Assembly (NCBI RefSeq): GCF_001039355.2 | Contig: NW_019775388.1 | Span: 320,842 to 384,841 of the forward strand | DNA length: 64,000 nucleotides | Origin: Lingula anatina | Taxonomy: Eukaryota > Brachiopoda > Lingulata > Lingulida > Lingulidae | Direction: 5' to 3' | Part shown: in pieces, positions 49,358 through 61,300 of the stretch | Layout: each line of letters opens with the position of its first letter | How positions within the stretch are numbered: position 1 is the first letter of the stretch | The notes under the pieces: generated by a model | Seen by the model: only the letters and a program-made list of their open reading frames with translations | Database searches by the model: none | What the model was told of the DNA's origin: nothing | Translations under genes and position numbers: made by a program

Positions 49358-51466
49358 ACCTTCATACTTTTGAACCCTTGGACTATTGCCACAGCCCTAA
49401 AACCAAATGTGAGTGGTTTCTGTACTATGCAGGACAAAGGTTCTTGCCAGTAAAATTGTATTTGAAAATTATAGGAATTGTATGACAACGACTGGTCTCT
49501 TTGTGGTGTAGCTAAAGAAGACATCTTGCATATTTTCTTTCATTGAGCTATGAGTAAGACAGCCATTCCACGAAAAAGGGTACAATTCTGAATAATACCT
49601 GTCGCAGCTTATTTTCGGTAGTAAAAGCATCTGCAATTTTGCTTTTTTTAGCCTTTTTTAGCAGGACCCGATGTGTTCTACTTAAAAAACAACAATTAAT
49701 ATAGTACCACTTGCTTTGACGGGAACCCCGGGGGTCTATATGCCGCAAAAAGCACGATTTCGACGTGTCGCTTCGGTATTATAGCTGATTTGCCACAAGA
49801 AAAAGTTTATATTTTCCCGTGTTTTAGTGTTTTTAGTCCCTAACTAATTTGAATTCATGTTTCTTTTTATCATACATGGTGATCNGTGGAATGGCTGAAG
49901 AACATTTGGGAAGAATCAAAATCTTATATTTTCAATAGAACAAGTAATGGCATTATCTTTATCATCAATGAAAAATGTATTCTTTTTGGCTCTCTGCCAA
50001 ACTCATCCAGTCCAATAAATTTATCCTGTATGTACAGCTTTTTACATTCACAAAAATTTCAAAAAGAAAGATGTTAATTTCCCTCCTGAAAGAACAATTT
50101 AGTATAGATTTATTGCATTAAAAATCCCAAATTTCACTAACTTTGAAAAAAAAAATACAGAAATTGGAACAATATGTTTGAGACAAACCAGTTACTAAGT
50201 ATTTATTTGTAGTTGTTTCTCTTATTTTTAAAACTTGAATTGTTTTGAAATTCATTTTTTTTTTTAAGATCCAAACAAGTGAAAGTGAGAAAGTTGGGAA
50301 TTTTTCCGTAGTACGTGATATCATTGGTCCAAGTTAGCGTTCATGAAACCAAGAAGTTATAAGAACTTCTTGATGAAACCGAACTCCCAATTTCTCTCTC
50401 TCTCTCTCTATCTCTATCTTTCCCACGCTTTAGATAATGACAATACACAACATAACAGTGTGCGGCTGAGACAATTCGCATTGTGTTTTCTTTGCAAAGA
50501 GACGGGGTCTGTGATCATAATCAGTTAGACTACCGAGCACCTCGCCCCCGTTGCGGCCTGTGTCATAAACAATGCTTCAATGTGTAATCCCTGGTGGATT
50601 GCAGTCAACAAAAACTGTCTCCAGTGATTACTTCACACGCAGTCAATGAGGAAAACAAATATCAGTATTTCTTATTGATAATAGCGCGGTCAATGTCCAC
50701 ACGTGCCTATTTCTGTATACTTTTGTGTAGACCAGACCACTTTGCTTTTTTGAGAGTAATAGGCGTCGAAAATAATAAAGAATATCGATAAGACAAAAAT
50801 ATTAGACTCCCAGGCAGGATCGGCAAACTTTGTTCCGCAAAGATTTGAGTAAGACACAGTTCATATCACCCGATACCAAACTAGGACCCACCTAACATTA
50901 TAGGTCCTAGTACCAAAGAAAAATATATTTTTCATTAAGTTTTTTTGAGATAATGAGCCGAGTTATAAAGTGACGAGATGTGCAGAGCACACTGTATACT
51001 TTTAAGTCTCCTTTTGAGTTGTGGTGCACGGATAATTTGACTTGAAACATTTGATGGTAAGTGTCTCCGTTGAAAACAACCAAAGTGCCAACCTGAATCA
51101 AGGAACCACCAGGTCGTAAGGACATCACACACGCACTTTCTCTCCCCCCCCCCCCCCCCTCTCTCTCTCATCTCTCTCTCTCTCTCAGGTCTCAAATGAA
51201 CAGTTTTTACAAATGGCTGTGATACTGAAATCCAATCATGATATGCTCTAATTCAGGCCAGGGAGAAGATAATAAGTGGCGTAGCTTTTTATCTATTGGT
51301 GCGAGATACTGCAGGAGACGGTTATGATCGCCTTTTTCCATTAATCATTTTATGCCCAATGACAATACGATGGCTTTTCACGTACGGTAAAGCCTTCAAG
51401 GCAAGGCAAAGCAGTCGGATATACAAAAATTCATCTTGAAACCCCTCCTTTACAGTATTTCTATTA

Positions 51467-51635
51467 CAGGGGCGGATCCAGAGTTATTTTCTGACAGTCT
51501 TCCAATTTATCTTTGTTGATCCATCCTCCATTTTTGACCGTCTTCCGACAGAAAAAATTAGATACCCGTCAATGTAAACTTGACAAATCTGACCGTCTTC
51601 CGGAAGACCCAGAAGACGCCCTAAATCCGCCCCTG
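51467..51635. mobile_element. Small TIR element (caggggcggat family)
   Basis: Begins caggggcggatccag and ends ctaaatccgcccctg, imperfect inverted repeats, with tatta on both sides. The inside has repeated gaccgtcttccg motifs. hAT-type MITEs often have such ends, but the class is inferred. Confidence 0.75.
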
Positions 51636-51747
51636 TATTAGATGGCGCAGAACTCATCATTATTCATGGGAAATATCTGACCGAGATTATTTGACATAAC
51701 TTATATGTACCATGAAAAGTACCCGTGTTTGTTATTAAATCATATCA

Positions 51748-51828
51748 AGGGGCAGATCCAGGATTATTTGAAGGGGGGGTCCGGGACCCCCCCCCCCCAT
51801 GACCCCTCCTCTAAATCCGCCACTATCA
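51748..51828. mobile_element. Second small element of the same family
   Basis: Begins aaggggcagatccaggatta and ends ctaaatccgccact, with atcatat on both sides as target duplication. The middle is a G-run facing a C-run (ggggggg / cccccccccccc). Confidence 0.7.
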
Positions 51829-52936
51829 TATGATGGTTCATAATCACAAAACTTGATTTATTTCAAAACAGAACAGAACAGCGATGTGCTACCTTCGTCT
51901 TGTTGTGCGGAATCCACCGTTCAGCAAACGTTGACTCGTATTTCCCTCCAATCTTTTTAAAGGCTACCTTTTTTTATGACAGAGATATGTAGAAAACTAA
52001 TTAAACGAAGGGAATTTATTATCAGCCGTTTTGGTTCTTATACCCTTATAGTAGGTATACCTAGCCTTCTCTATTTCCCACGACTTTTAAATGTCTGTCA
52101 CGTTCTTTTCTCTGTGTTACCAGCAAAGCAGATCGAGGGGATTAGTAAAAATAAAACTGAATGCAATCAACTAGGAGGCCACTATGTCAAAGTTACCATC
52201 GTAAACAAAAACAAAAGACAAAAGAATTGGACATTATTGAGACTAGTCCCGGTATCCCTTGAATATCGATGCATGTGAACACACTTAAAATACTAAAAAA
52301 AAATCACATCATTTCAATATATATATATAAATATATATACATATCCCTTTTTACATAGAATTTTTTCTCTTTCTTTCCAAATCAGAGAGAAGGGGGATCT
52401 ACTTAAAAAGAGAACTTTTTCATTGTAAGTACGACGAAAAATCAAACTTAAAAAGTTCTAAAAAGGTCATTGTAGGGTCACGCACTAGACCCCCCACTGT
52501 TCGCCGGCCTCTCTCATCTTTAAATTTTTGTCCTACTTTTATCTCATCTCTCAGCAACTACTTAAAAGATCCTTTTATTTTTCAACAAACTTGTTAGCAG
52601 CCATTCATTTGATTGCAATTAGCGTGGCGCTTCGAACTAACAAAGATACCACCTCTTCGCTCAATGCATTGACCTTCCCAGAGGTTTAGTGTTCAGCTGA
52701 CTTACGTCACCAAACAGGCAAAATTTGTCGCCCAACTGTCTTCATGCTCTCCTGCTTATCTTAATTGATAGGTGTCAATCTGAAGAAGAATCTTCGGTGA
52801 ATTAGAAAATGCGCGTGCTCAGAGCTGTTACACATGCGTAATAGCCCTAATTGCGAGCAAAGCTCCGCCTCCTCCACGGACCGATTTATTAGCGGGGAAG
52901 TACGAAAAGTCTTCAGATAGACTCAAAAACTTCCAA

Positions 52937-53944
52937 ATGGCAGCGTTTTATCCCCCGTGCTCAGGTCTTTCCGAAGAGCTGACAAGATTGTTTAGGTAAG
53001 AATTCGAGCGTTTGAGATGTAACATTAAGTACGTCTTTCTTAGTGATGCTCGAATTGATTTGCTTGAAGTAAGAAAAATACAATTTTTAAATTAAAATTG
53101 AGAAGAAAACTTTCGTTACTTCAAATATGAAATAATCTTATTTTCAGCTTGCCACCTCCGAGCAGAGCCTCAGTTTGCTTAAAGCAGGCAGATGAGCAGT
53201 CGTTAGTTGATGTTCGTGTTCCCCGTGTAGACAAGGAATTTGACATAGATCCCTTTGATGACTGGGAAAGAAACGGCAGGTCAAGTGACATTGACGAGTT
53301 CGACAGGCTGTTGTGGGCCCTGAGAGAGAACTGCAGTGCCAACTCCGGGAATCAGCGCCGCCGGACAAGTAGCAGCGGGAGTAGCCACAGCGGCGGCCGC
53401 GCCGACCAGAACCAGGGGATGGGGCGCAGTGTCTGTGTGTTCTGCCGCAACAACAACGAACCAAAGTCGTGGTTTACCAGTCACCGCCTGAAGGATGACC
53501 AGGGACACGTCGTTTGCCCTGTCCTGTCTGCTTACACCTGCCCTTACTGTGGAGCCACTGGATCTAAGGCGCATACTAAGAAATATTGCCCAAAGAGAAC
53601 CCCAAATACTTTACAGGTTGGTAAAATTTATTTTTACTATATGTTATTTTCCCACGCATCTACTAAAATATTTTGGAGATCGCATTGAAACATTATATCT
53701 GCTTTGTTATTTTGTATCTTCTAATATTACTATCACCTACCAATTTTTTGTATAAATGAAAAAAATTAATCGGACAAGAAAGTGAACGTGAAAAGGTATA
53801 GGGAATGTTCCCCCCAGTTATGCACATGGTAATATCATTATGATATTCTAAATCTCACCACATTAGAAAATGAAGAAGTTGAAATTTTATTTTGTTGAAT
53901 ATTATTTGTTTCAGGAGATTGGGAAAGCCACTGCCTTGTGTTGA
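52937..53944 (+). CDS. nanos: Nanos, CCHC zinc-finger translational repressor, complete, 3 exons
   Basis: Exons 52937-52995 (ATG, donor GTAAGA), 53148-53616 (after ttttcag, donor GTTGGT) and 53915-53944 (after gtttcag, stop TGA). Phases agree; 558 nt, 185 residues. The Nanos zinc-finger domain spans about residues 116-167 and has both CCHC units: CVFC with the spaced His in TSHRLKDD and Cys in VVCP, then CPYC with the His in KAHTKKYC and the last Cys. Family blocks [23 protein letters not shown] and HTKKYCP are present. Nanos binds RNA with Pumilio and recruits CCR4-NOT to silence mRNAs in germ cells and multipotent cells. The N-terminal part is acidic and Ser/Gly-rich with an [10 protein letters not shown] stretch; no vertebrate-type NOT1-binding motif is evident. 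The last exon adds only nine residues. A start at 52937 is favoured by the aligned splice phase. Confidence 0.95.
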
Positions 53945-54079
53945 AAGGTCCATCAAGTGGTTAAGTTATGAAGTGGGAGGAATTATCCAGGCAAAATGTT
54001 TTTATACCTCTATAATTTGAACTGTCATCACAGGTTGAGAGCAGTATAAGTTTGTGTCCTAAAAACTTGTGTGCCACTC

Positions 54080-54085
54080 AATAAA
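54080..54085 (+). terminator. nanos: Nanos poly(A) signal
   Basis: AATAAA 136 bases after the Nanos stop. Further signals near 54579 could give a longer 3' UTR. Confidence 0.5.
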
Positions 54086-55061
54086 TGCCATGTTTAATTT
54101 TTTCTTACTGTAAAATATATATTTTAGTAGTTTTACACCTATATTGATTTGTTATTTACAGTGATTTGTAGTCATTGTACAAAAGAAACTTGAACGTATT
54201 GTAGTTTATAATAAGTATTACAATTAAATGGCAATAACATTACTGAAGTACATTTATTAAGACTGCATGTTCAAGTTGAAAACCTTTCAGTAGTAATTTT
54301 GTAGACAGTGTAACCTCTTAAGCAAATAGGCTGAATTGTAAGCAATATTTTCCTTTATCAGTAGTATTTTAGTATTCATTCATAACATTTTTCAGTGATT
54401 TTGAAAGTTGAATAGCAGTTTTGTTCTATGCAATTTTTTAATCATTCCATTGGAGAACATGTACAGGTTCCCAATTTTGTAGTTATTATATATTTTGTTG
54501 TTTTAAATTTCCCCAGTGGGGAAGAATTCAATTGTTATTAGCATAGGCACATTTATTAAAGAGGCATTCTTAATAATAAAGTTTGAATTGACATTTCAAA
54601 AAATGACTTGGATCTTTTCTTAATAAAAAAGAACTATGGCCCCATTCAGAATAGGAGGGTTAAATGTAGCTGACTCACTTGAATACTTCCCCATGTAATA
54701 TCTATTCAGTGTATTAATGGATTAGACTGCAAGCATTGAAGGGGTACTATATTTGACCCTCTGACTAGTTATCCCCCTGTGTAAATGGGGCCTATTATCT
54801 TACTTGCCCTCTTTTTAAAAGCTAATGCTCAAAGAAACATTAAATTTGTGGTCTGGTGAAGGAAAAATGAGGAATTAATTCTATTCTTGCTCAATTAAAA
54901 TTTTGGCATTTTGAAGATCCCATGAAAATTGGAAAAAATCTTGGAAAGGGATGTAATATGTGGATTTGGAACATTCAGAGAGGCGCATCCTTCTTGTTGA
55001 GTTGATCCAGCTCTGTAATTACCCCTAGAGGTGTGTCATTCGGTTAAGCTGATTGCACTTA

Positions 55062-55582
55062 GGCACCGTTCACATGAAAAATCTAAATTCGTAAGATCCA
55101 AAAATCCATTGGCGGTATCTAGTGATCACGGTGTGCCCCCCGAATACCCCGCAGTATAATTAACTAGCAGAGTGAGTGAGTTAATTCCAAAGCTGTAATT
55201 AATTCTCGGCTGTGCTTGGAGGAGATTCCGACACCTTGACGCATGTGCAGTAATAAGTTACAGAGAAAGAAATTGCGGTTTCCCTTAAAAATGTGTTTGT
55301 CAATTTTGTGCAACAAGACTAAGAAGATGAGGTTCATATACACACGACAGATTATGAGTGCGATCTGATGAACTCCACAGTTTAGAGATACTTCTGCGCA
55401 TGCAGCAAGGTGCCAGAATCTCCTCCGAGCACAGCCGAGAATTAATTACAGCTTTGGAAGTAACTCGCTCCCTCTGCTAGTTAATTACGCAGCGGGGTAT
55501 TCAGGGCACAGACCGTGATCACTAGATACCGCCAATGGATTTTTGGATTTTTAGAATTTAGATTTTTCATGTGAATAGTGCC
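55062..55582. mobile_element. MITE family C, large palindromic element
   Basis: 521 bp flanked by TTA on both sides. Arms of roughly 180 bp are inverted copies: ggcaccgttcacatgaaaaa at the left faces gatttttcatgtgaatagtg at the right, and further in tggcggtatctagtgatcac faces gtgatcactagataccgcca. TTA target duplication and GGCAC ends suggest PIF/Harbinger type. Confidence 0.85.
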
Positions 55583-55634
55583 TTAGCATTAGCCCCAGGA
55601 CTGACCCAACTAGTATGATCTGAATGCTCCCTTT

Positions 55635-55891
55635 GGAACCATTCCCAGTCCCTATCGTACTAACTGTGGATCGATGTATCTCCAAGATGATTCTGGCTAA
55701 ATTGCAATCAACTTATATGGCTTAGATGTCTGTTATGCCTACTGAAGTTACTCAGGGATAATGAACTATCGTTAAGTAGCTTCAGTAGGTGTGTCAGACA
55801 TCTAAGCCGCTTAAGCTGAAAGCAATTTAGCGAGAAGGCCCTTGGAGATAGATCAATCCTATTAGACTGATCTAGGTATGGGAACCCAGTC
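55635..55891. mobile_element. MITE family B
   Basis: About 257 bp from ggaaccattcccagtcccta to ggtatgggaacccagtc, with inverted inner blocks (tagatgtctgttatgcctactgaag facing cttcagtaggtgtgtcagacatcta, about 24 bp each). A truncated relative lies at 40195-40330. It touches the next element, sharing TTA at 55892-55894. Confidence 0.75.
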
Positions 55892-55894
55892 TTA

Positions 55895-56108
55895 GGGCGT
55901 ATTCCCAGACATTTAGATCGAGCTATCCCCGTGGGGAGTCTCACTAGATTACTGTCAGATAATCCGTCTTAAATGTCTTTCCCGCCTACTACAAGCTGTA
56001 AGGGGGTAATTAACTTCCGTGCCCGCTCGGTTGACAGCTATTTAGCGTGAACCCCCAGGGAGTTAGGTTGATCTAGTTTGGATCGATCTAATCTCTGGGA
56101 ATGGGGTC
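55895..56108 (+). mobile_element. MITE family A, third copy
   Basis: 214 bp flanked by TTA on both sides (55892-55894 and from 56109). Same order of blocks as at 34098-34313, including gggagtctcactagattact and caagctgtaagggggtaatt. Confidence 0.85.
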
Positions 56109-56445
56109 TTAGTGTCAGCTACATTAAACCAAATGGCCACCTGAAGCAGACACTTCCTGCATAGGAATTTCCTTATGGATGCATTTCTTATCAAGATTGG
56201 AATATAGCTAGACCTCCTTTTTTTACAGTGCATTAATTTAGATCTGAACATGATCTGTGAAGATGTGACACATTCACGCAGTTCCAAAGAGATGCAGCAA
56301 GTGACACTTCGATTTTGCGCGGAAGGGGGCTTGCTGCAAATGATATTCAGCTCATAAGATATATGTTAATTTGAACAGCCAATGTTACCAAAAATTAAAC
56401 TTTGAAAAAGATTAAAACAGTCTGCAAAATGAAATGATTTCTAAT

Positions 56446-58364
56446 TTTATTTATGTCCAGACTATTCACAAGTAACAACCCTAGTAGATTAGCTGGTACA
56501 CCAAGTGCTAGAATTGACTTCTTGGTTCTAACATATGCATACAGATCTGCATGTTTTTCCACATTCAATGCTAGTCACTTAATTTACAAATGAATACACT
56601 TGGACTAGCAATACCTTACAGCAGAGCTAATCAAGTAAACGGATAAAACTTTACTAAAACCAAGCTACATCAAACAGACCTGACCTGGTCCTTCCAGTGT
56701 GATACTCAAAGAGCACCACTGAATTAGACATAAATGCCCCTTGTTTCAATGTGAGAACATGAAGGGATCAATTCATTACTTAGTACTCGGAATATCAAAG
56801 ATATGCACAAGTCACTGGATAACTTAACTAATACTCAACTTAAAAGGAACTAACTTAACTTTTGTGAAATAGAAAACCCAAACTATTCACATTTTACTTC
56901 ATATTAAGTGTTTTTACCTTTCCCACATTAAGATGTATTAATCATGATAGTTAAATTTAATGGTCAATTGATTGCACAATTATGAGATAGCAGCGATTGT
57001 ACCTTAAAATGTTCTTCATCTTATTTTCAATCACTTCTAGGCGAAATTTCTCTTTTACTACAACAACACAAAAAGACTTCTTTAAAGAGCTAATTCTTTG
57101 TAGCTAGAATTCACTTGTATCACAGTAGAAAGGAACCATACAGTTACAGGTAGTAATGCAAGCTATAAGTAAATAACTTAGGCAGGCACATTGTACAGCC
57201 ATATAGTAGTGAAGCTTAAAACATGCTACTTAGAGACTGATTTTAACTCTTCAGTTTTTAGTTACTTAAAACTAGAAAAGAAGCCCCATATTTGTGATGA
57301 AATGTCTTATTGGTCTTTCATAATCAACATTTTACATAACCCTGTCATACTAGCCAAATTCTATACAGGATATCAAGAAGTCATCCAGGATATGCAGATG
57401 GTGTAATGCAATCTGAAAGAACTGAATCTTTACTGCTTCTACTGAACTACTCAAGTTCCATACACAAGCAGGGAAAATAATTAAGTCTCCATTTTTCAAC
57501 ATGTCTGTGACTTTCAACATTTGAAAAAAGATCAAATTATATGTATATTGCACAAATCTCATTAATTGCTCACTGTTTTATAAATTAATCTAAAAAAAAT
57601 TCAACAAAGAGTTACATTGTACATGTGCAATTTACAAGCTTTAGATTACACAATCACATAACTTCAGTATCAAAGGTTAGTCTACAAGGCAGCATGTTAA
57701 CTCTCATCAGGACCTATAGCAGCAAAATGGTAAGGTCCACTAGTCACTAAGCTTACTTACCCTTGATTTCCAAATCAATTATGACTTTTCTATAGACTAC
57801 ATTAAATTGTTTATTTTCAAGTTATAACTAAAGCACCATCTACACAAAGTGTGTCTTACTGTTTGGATAATGATACATCCAAAAACAGAACATTTTCACG
57901 AAAGAAGTCTGATTTTGACCTGAATAAAATATGAGGATATAAGAACAATTATTTTTTTTTAAAAAATCCACAAAATTGTTAAATTAAGGTCAATTCTCTC
58001 TTAAAGACATGTTACAGCACCCAACTCCTGAAGATGAGTGTTCAACCTTCTTTAATTATGCTTCACATATGTATGCTCTCCTTCCTGCTGTTCTGCACCA
58101 CTTTTAACTGATCTTCACCTAACTGGGAACTGCTTCTGCAGCTGACTTACACCTGAACTTTAGTTACAACAAAACATGAGACGGGGTTATGACTTACAAA
58201 CACCACTACACATTGTATTCTTCAAACTATTACAACACAATGTAAGACAACTTTTACTACAGCAGTCATTCCCACTCAGGTTGTCAGCTGTGTAGGGTTG
58301 GTGTGGAAGCATCCATTGGTTTTGGGAGTATTTCTCTCAGCATACATGTCCATGGTAACAAATC
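56446..58364 (-). other. TMEM38: Likely TMEM38 3' UTR
   Basis: About 1.9 kb after the TMEM38 stop with no coding signal. The minus strand has an AATAAA at 56446-56451 that could end the mRNA. A long A/T-rich 3' UTR is inferred. Confidence 0.4.
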
Positions 58365-61300
58365 TCAGTCCTTCTTCTTCTCATCCTTGCCCTTGACAAC
58401 ATCCTGCTTGCTGTCCTTAGTTGTCCCGTTTTCCTTCACCTCCTCCTTCACCCTCCTCAGAGCATCCCACATCCCTCCCATGAACACTGCACAGAACAAG
58501 TTCTCAAATGGAAGGAATGGATCATGGATACCCAAGAGGAGAGAGGACAGACGGAAGTAGATGAAGAAGATCACAATGCCGAAGTGGATAACAGCGTGGG
58601 GTGCTGTTAGGTAGTTCATACGCTCCAACACAAAGATGAGGGCTGCCGCAATACAAGCCTTTGTAGTGCTGCAATGATAATGTAATTACATGGAACACTG
58701 TCATGATAGCATTATAAAATCAATCCTTACTCTCCTTGCCCATTATTGAGGATTTTTACTAAAAGAAGCAGTATGAAGAGACATTTTCAATTCATAATTC
58801 AAAAGACAAACTTTATTTGAGTGAGAAAACCCTAAGTGATAAAAATACATGATACAGCAATTGCAGTGTCATTACATTGTAAGATATCTTTTGTTTCTAA
58901 TTAAAAAAAAAACAATGTGGGCCAGTTGTGTTATGCATTAGAAATCATATATATATATACATATCTAACACTATCTAATTCAAAATCATTTTCGGATATA
59001 TTGTCATATAAGAGTACAAATGAAGCTCCAATCCTTTTTTTTTTCTGATTAAAATAGGTTGTTTTCATTAAATCATATGATTTAACTGTGCACATATTCC
59101 ACCAACCCCTGCATTATACTCACAACGATGGCTGAAGGAGCTCGTTAGTGGTAGGGATCCACAAACCTCTCACGAGGCGTTCAAAGTTTTTGATGACATA
59201 AGAACCACTTCCTATAAAAATTATGCACAATTCAAATTGCTGAGCAACTGACTTGTGGTCCTCTTTGATGATGTGTCCTTCCCATTGAAAACTATGAGGA
59301 GTAATTTCACTTTTGTTTGTCTCAATCAGATATGATCTTCCCAGAATTAGAAAATATCTCTTACTTAATGCATTTTCATCGCAGTAAAATTAACAGAAAT
59401 TTTGCAACCTCAAACAGTAAAGGTCTATTGAAAATCATTCGCTGTTATGTCATTGTCATTGGGAAAGAGTGCATCACCACAGAGTGCCCAGGAACAGATG
59501 GAATCAAGACAAATACATTTCAAATCTTCATTGATTCCATCTTCCTATAATCTTTCAACAAAAGCTTGATCAAAAAGTAATCAATTTAATCAAGTCTTTG
59601 TCGTTTTCAAAGTGATGAACATAACAAACCTTATGTACTTACAATGTTGGTAATAAAATTTCATTAACTGTTGGAATCCACACTCCTCGTACCATACGCT
59701 CAAAGCTTCTCATAAAAGCAGCACCACCTCCTACAAAATCCAATGTGCTCACAAATCACACAACACAATGGTGGGAAAGGAAAGTGCAGGGAGAGATGCA
59801 GGGTCCACAGTGCAGTCTGCCAAGGACAGTGCAACACTGGGGGGAAGGAAACAGCACAAAAGTGCAGGTAAACAGATAAGAAAACAGAAAAGAAAGAAAA
59901 ATTCAAACTGCTACTCAACAAAATAACAACATGATAAACATATACAATGGTGACTTAAAAACAGTATATTGTTCTGATGCAACACTTACTAAGCAAATAA
60001 GAACATGCAGATGTGTAACAAAATGTCTTTGTAACTTGCTTCCACAATGAAAAATCAGATTAATTACTCAGCCATTGGAAAAATTATACAAAAAATCTTA
60101 AATTATTGTTGATGTGACATCAACTCCCTTTCATACTTTCAATGATTCGTAACAGTTGCAGATGTCAAACCACTGCCCAGTTGTAACAACTATTTCAATG
60201 CTGACCACTGCCCAGCAGTTGCAGTTATAACAATAAATGCAATGTTTAACCATTACTTACTTGTAACAGCTACCACAATGTTCATCCATTCCCAAGCTGT
60301 TACAACTAACAATGTTCAGCAGTAACAATTAACACAACACTTAACTGCTGACCAGCTGTAACTACTAACACAATGTATAACCATTGCCTAGTTATAACAA
60401 CTAGCACAATGTCCAAACATTGCACAGCTGTTACAACTAGCACAATGGTCAACCACTACCCAGTTTTGACAACTCCAACTGCACCCCCACCTCCAACAAT
60501 TGACAGCACTTGTGAAGCAAGAAATATAATAGAAACATTTCCATTATGAAGGCCATGACATCTGACCGACTTCCTAATCATGTGAAAGCTTGTAAGGCTG
60601 ATTATTTGTTTTCTGTTGCATTTACAAACCTCGTGACACAGCGATTATAATCATTAAAAGGTAAGCATTTGGATGAAGCTTTGCAGTGATGGCAACTCCG
60701 TCATGAACTTGTTTGGCCCTCCGAATTTCAACAGCAAGGAATGCAACTACACGGAGGGGCAATAATCTCATAGTTTTGTAGCAGATATCCATAGGTGAGT
60801 AGTTGATCAAGTACCTAATAATCACAGGGATAAAGGGAAAAGCAAATTACATCATTGAACAGATGTGCAAAGGGTTGGAAGCATTGAAGACTGGTCTACA
60901 AAAACTAACAGAGTAAATAGTTTATGTTTTATGTAAGATCTGGCAACTGGACCTGCTACAAGCTGGATCAGAAATGAAAATAGATCTGAGAATTTAAAAA
61001 GAAAGATTTAATAGTAGACTGAATGGTATATTATTAGGGCAGCAATGACAGCAGCAGATCTGAAAAAAAAAATGATGTAGCTATAAGATATAGACTTCTT
61101 AATTTTATGCTCTATCTGAGGATGAAAAATTCTAAATAAATAATAATTAAAAAATCTGTAGGAAGGTAGTGCTAAAATACAATAATGGTGCTAGTCAAGC
61201 AGTCAGTAGCAACTTGGATTGCACAGCCATTCTTAGACTAGCACACTGCAAGAACACACCAATACATAATGTTACCTCTAAACAAACAGATCATAGGCAA

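Larger units (their letters stand above)
47814..52936. other. Intergenic region between MFSD14 and Nanos
   Basis: Begins with the MFSD14 3' UTR, whose end I cannot place. It contains a strong hairpin (49315-49357), an N (49885), (CT)n tracts (about 50394-50410 and 51145-51187), two small elements (51467-51635 and 51748-51828) and, just before 52937, the Nanos promoter. The open frame at 51976-52278 has no recognisable content. No other gene is supported. Confidence 0.5.
54100..56445. other. Intergenic region between Nanos and TMEM38
   Basis: Convergent gene ends with no coding signal. It contains a row of three small DNA elements (55062-56108). Confidence 0.6.

Noticed and set aside
51976-52278. 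100-codon open frame upstream of Nanos
   Set aside because: No domain, no splice context and no conserved-looking composition; length is within chance for this window.
53144-53574. Minus-strand open frames over the Nanos exon
   Set aside because: G/C-rich shadows of the Nanos frame, with low-complexity Cys/Arg content.
60150-60480. Regularly spaced repeats considered as a CRISPR array
   Set aside because: Animal genome, units diverged and without distinct spacers; it is a minisatellite.
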